This document shows positions 63,974 to 64,000 of a stretch of DNA of 64,000 nt, piece after piece. A program made the position numbers and the translations under genes. Each line of letters begins with the position of its first letter. Positions within the stretch are counted from its first letter, which is position 1. The stretch spans positions 17,091,513-17,155,512 of the forward strand of contig CM067315.1 in the NCBI GenBank assembly GCA_034231615.1, written 5' to 3'. Under the pieces are notes generated by a model. It was not told where the DNA came from and did no database searches. It saw only the letters and a list, made by a program, of their open reading frames with translations. This DNA comes from Meghimatium bilineatum. Taxonomy: Eukaryota; Mollusca; Gastropoda; Stylommatophora; Philomycidae.

Positions 63974-64000
63974 GTAACGGGGGGGGGGTGTGAAAAGATA
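63974..64000. other. Non-satellite end with a 10-base G run
   Basis: Satellite homology stops after gagttctgacgt at 63973. The remaining 27 bases include ten Gs in a row (63979-63988) followed by tgtgaaaagata. Nothing like it occurs elsewhere in the window. It could be the true array boundary, a homopolymer at a contig edge, or a base-calling artefact; 27 bases are too few to decide. Confidence 0.6.

Noticed and set aside
63974..64000. Telomere repeat at the right end
   Set aside because: The G run is a homopolymer, with no TTAGGG, TTAGG or similar unit.

Overview
The whole window is one satellite DNA array from what is most likely a metazoan nuclear genome. I find no functional protein-coding gene, tRNA, rRNA, CRISPR array or bacterial-type gene. 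From base 1 to base 63973 the sequence consists of variants of one ancestral unit of about 50-59 bp, roughly 1,100 to 1,200 subunits. A typical subunit opens like aatttgtgagtaatatgcca, has a central ttctgacgta, and ends with a box like gtagtaagctgcagtacacc. Five diverged subunit types commonly follow one another and form a higher-order module of about 277 bp. Such modules, with extra subunit types, are themselves arranged in irregular larger repeats of 391, 449, 580, 609, 840, 1031, 1218, about 1.3 kb, 2188/2190, 3224, 3526 and 4255 bp.

The only non-satellite insertions are two short fragments, at 2449-2644 and 5245-5444. Both are the 5'-truncated 3' end of a non-LTR (LINE, probably RTE-like) retrotransposon. 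They encode the last ~56 residues of the reverse-transcriptase polyprotein, including GRPRETLRRT and QRQKWKAMVSALCAAYG motifs, and end in a short ACATA-type tail. Each is flanked by the same 9-bp target-site duplication (aaacttcat). They therefore descend from one insertion that was later copied together with its satellite surroundings. This tail type is widespread in animal genomes and is my main reason for calling the host a metazoan; I cannot name the species.

Layout. 1-9985: older, heterogeneous mosaic with a 580-bp tandem pair, a 391-bp triplet and the two LINE fragments. 9986-17037: two nearly identical 3526-bp blocks in tandem. 17038-17935: 449-bp tandem pair. 17936-28800: mosaic with a 1218-bp tandem duplication and several dispersed shared blocks. 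28800-35190: nested duplications (840 bp, 2188 bp). 35000-37990: three copies of a ~1.3-kb repeat. 37990-44029: mosaic with a nearly identical 1467-bp block at two sites 3182 bp apart. 43898-59665: the most homogeneous part, built from ~1031-bp short units and 2190-bp long units in 3224- and 4255-bp super-repeats. 59666-63973: diverged mosaic again. After 63973 satellite homology stops at a 10-base G run, which is either an array or contig edge or a sequencing artefact.

Short open reading frames occur, mostly on the minus strand, but they are by-products of the repeat consensus. The interest of the window lies in its layered satellite evolution, the internal dating marker from the LINE fragment, and motif periodicity (dyads, TGACGT, splice-like signals). 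I do not see a new enzymatic or defence system.
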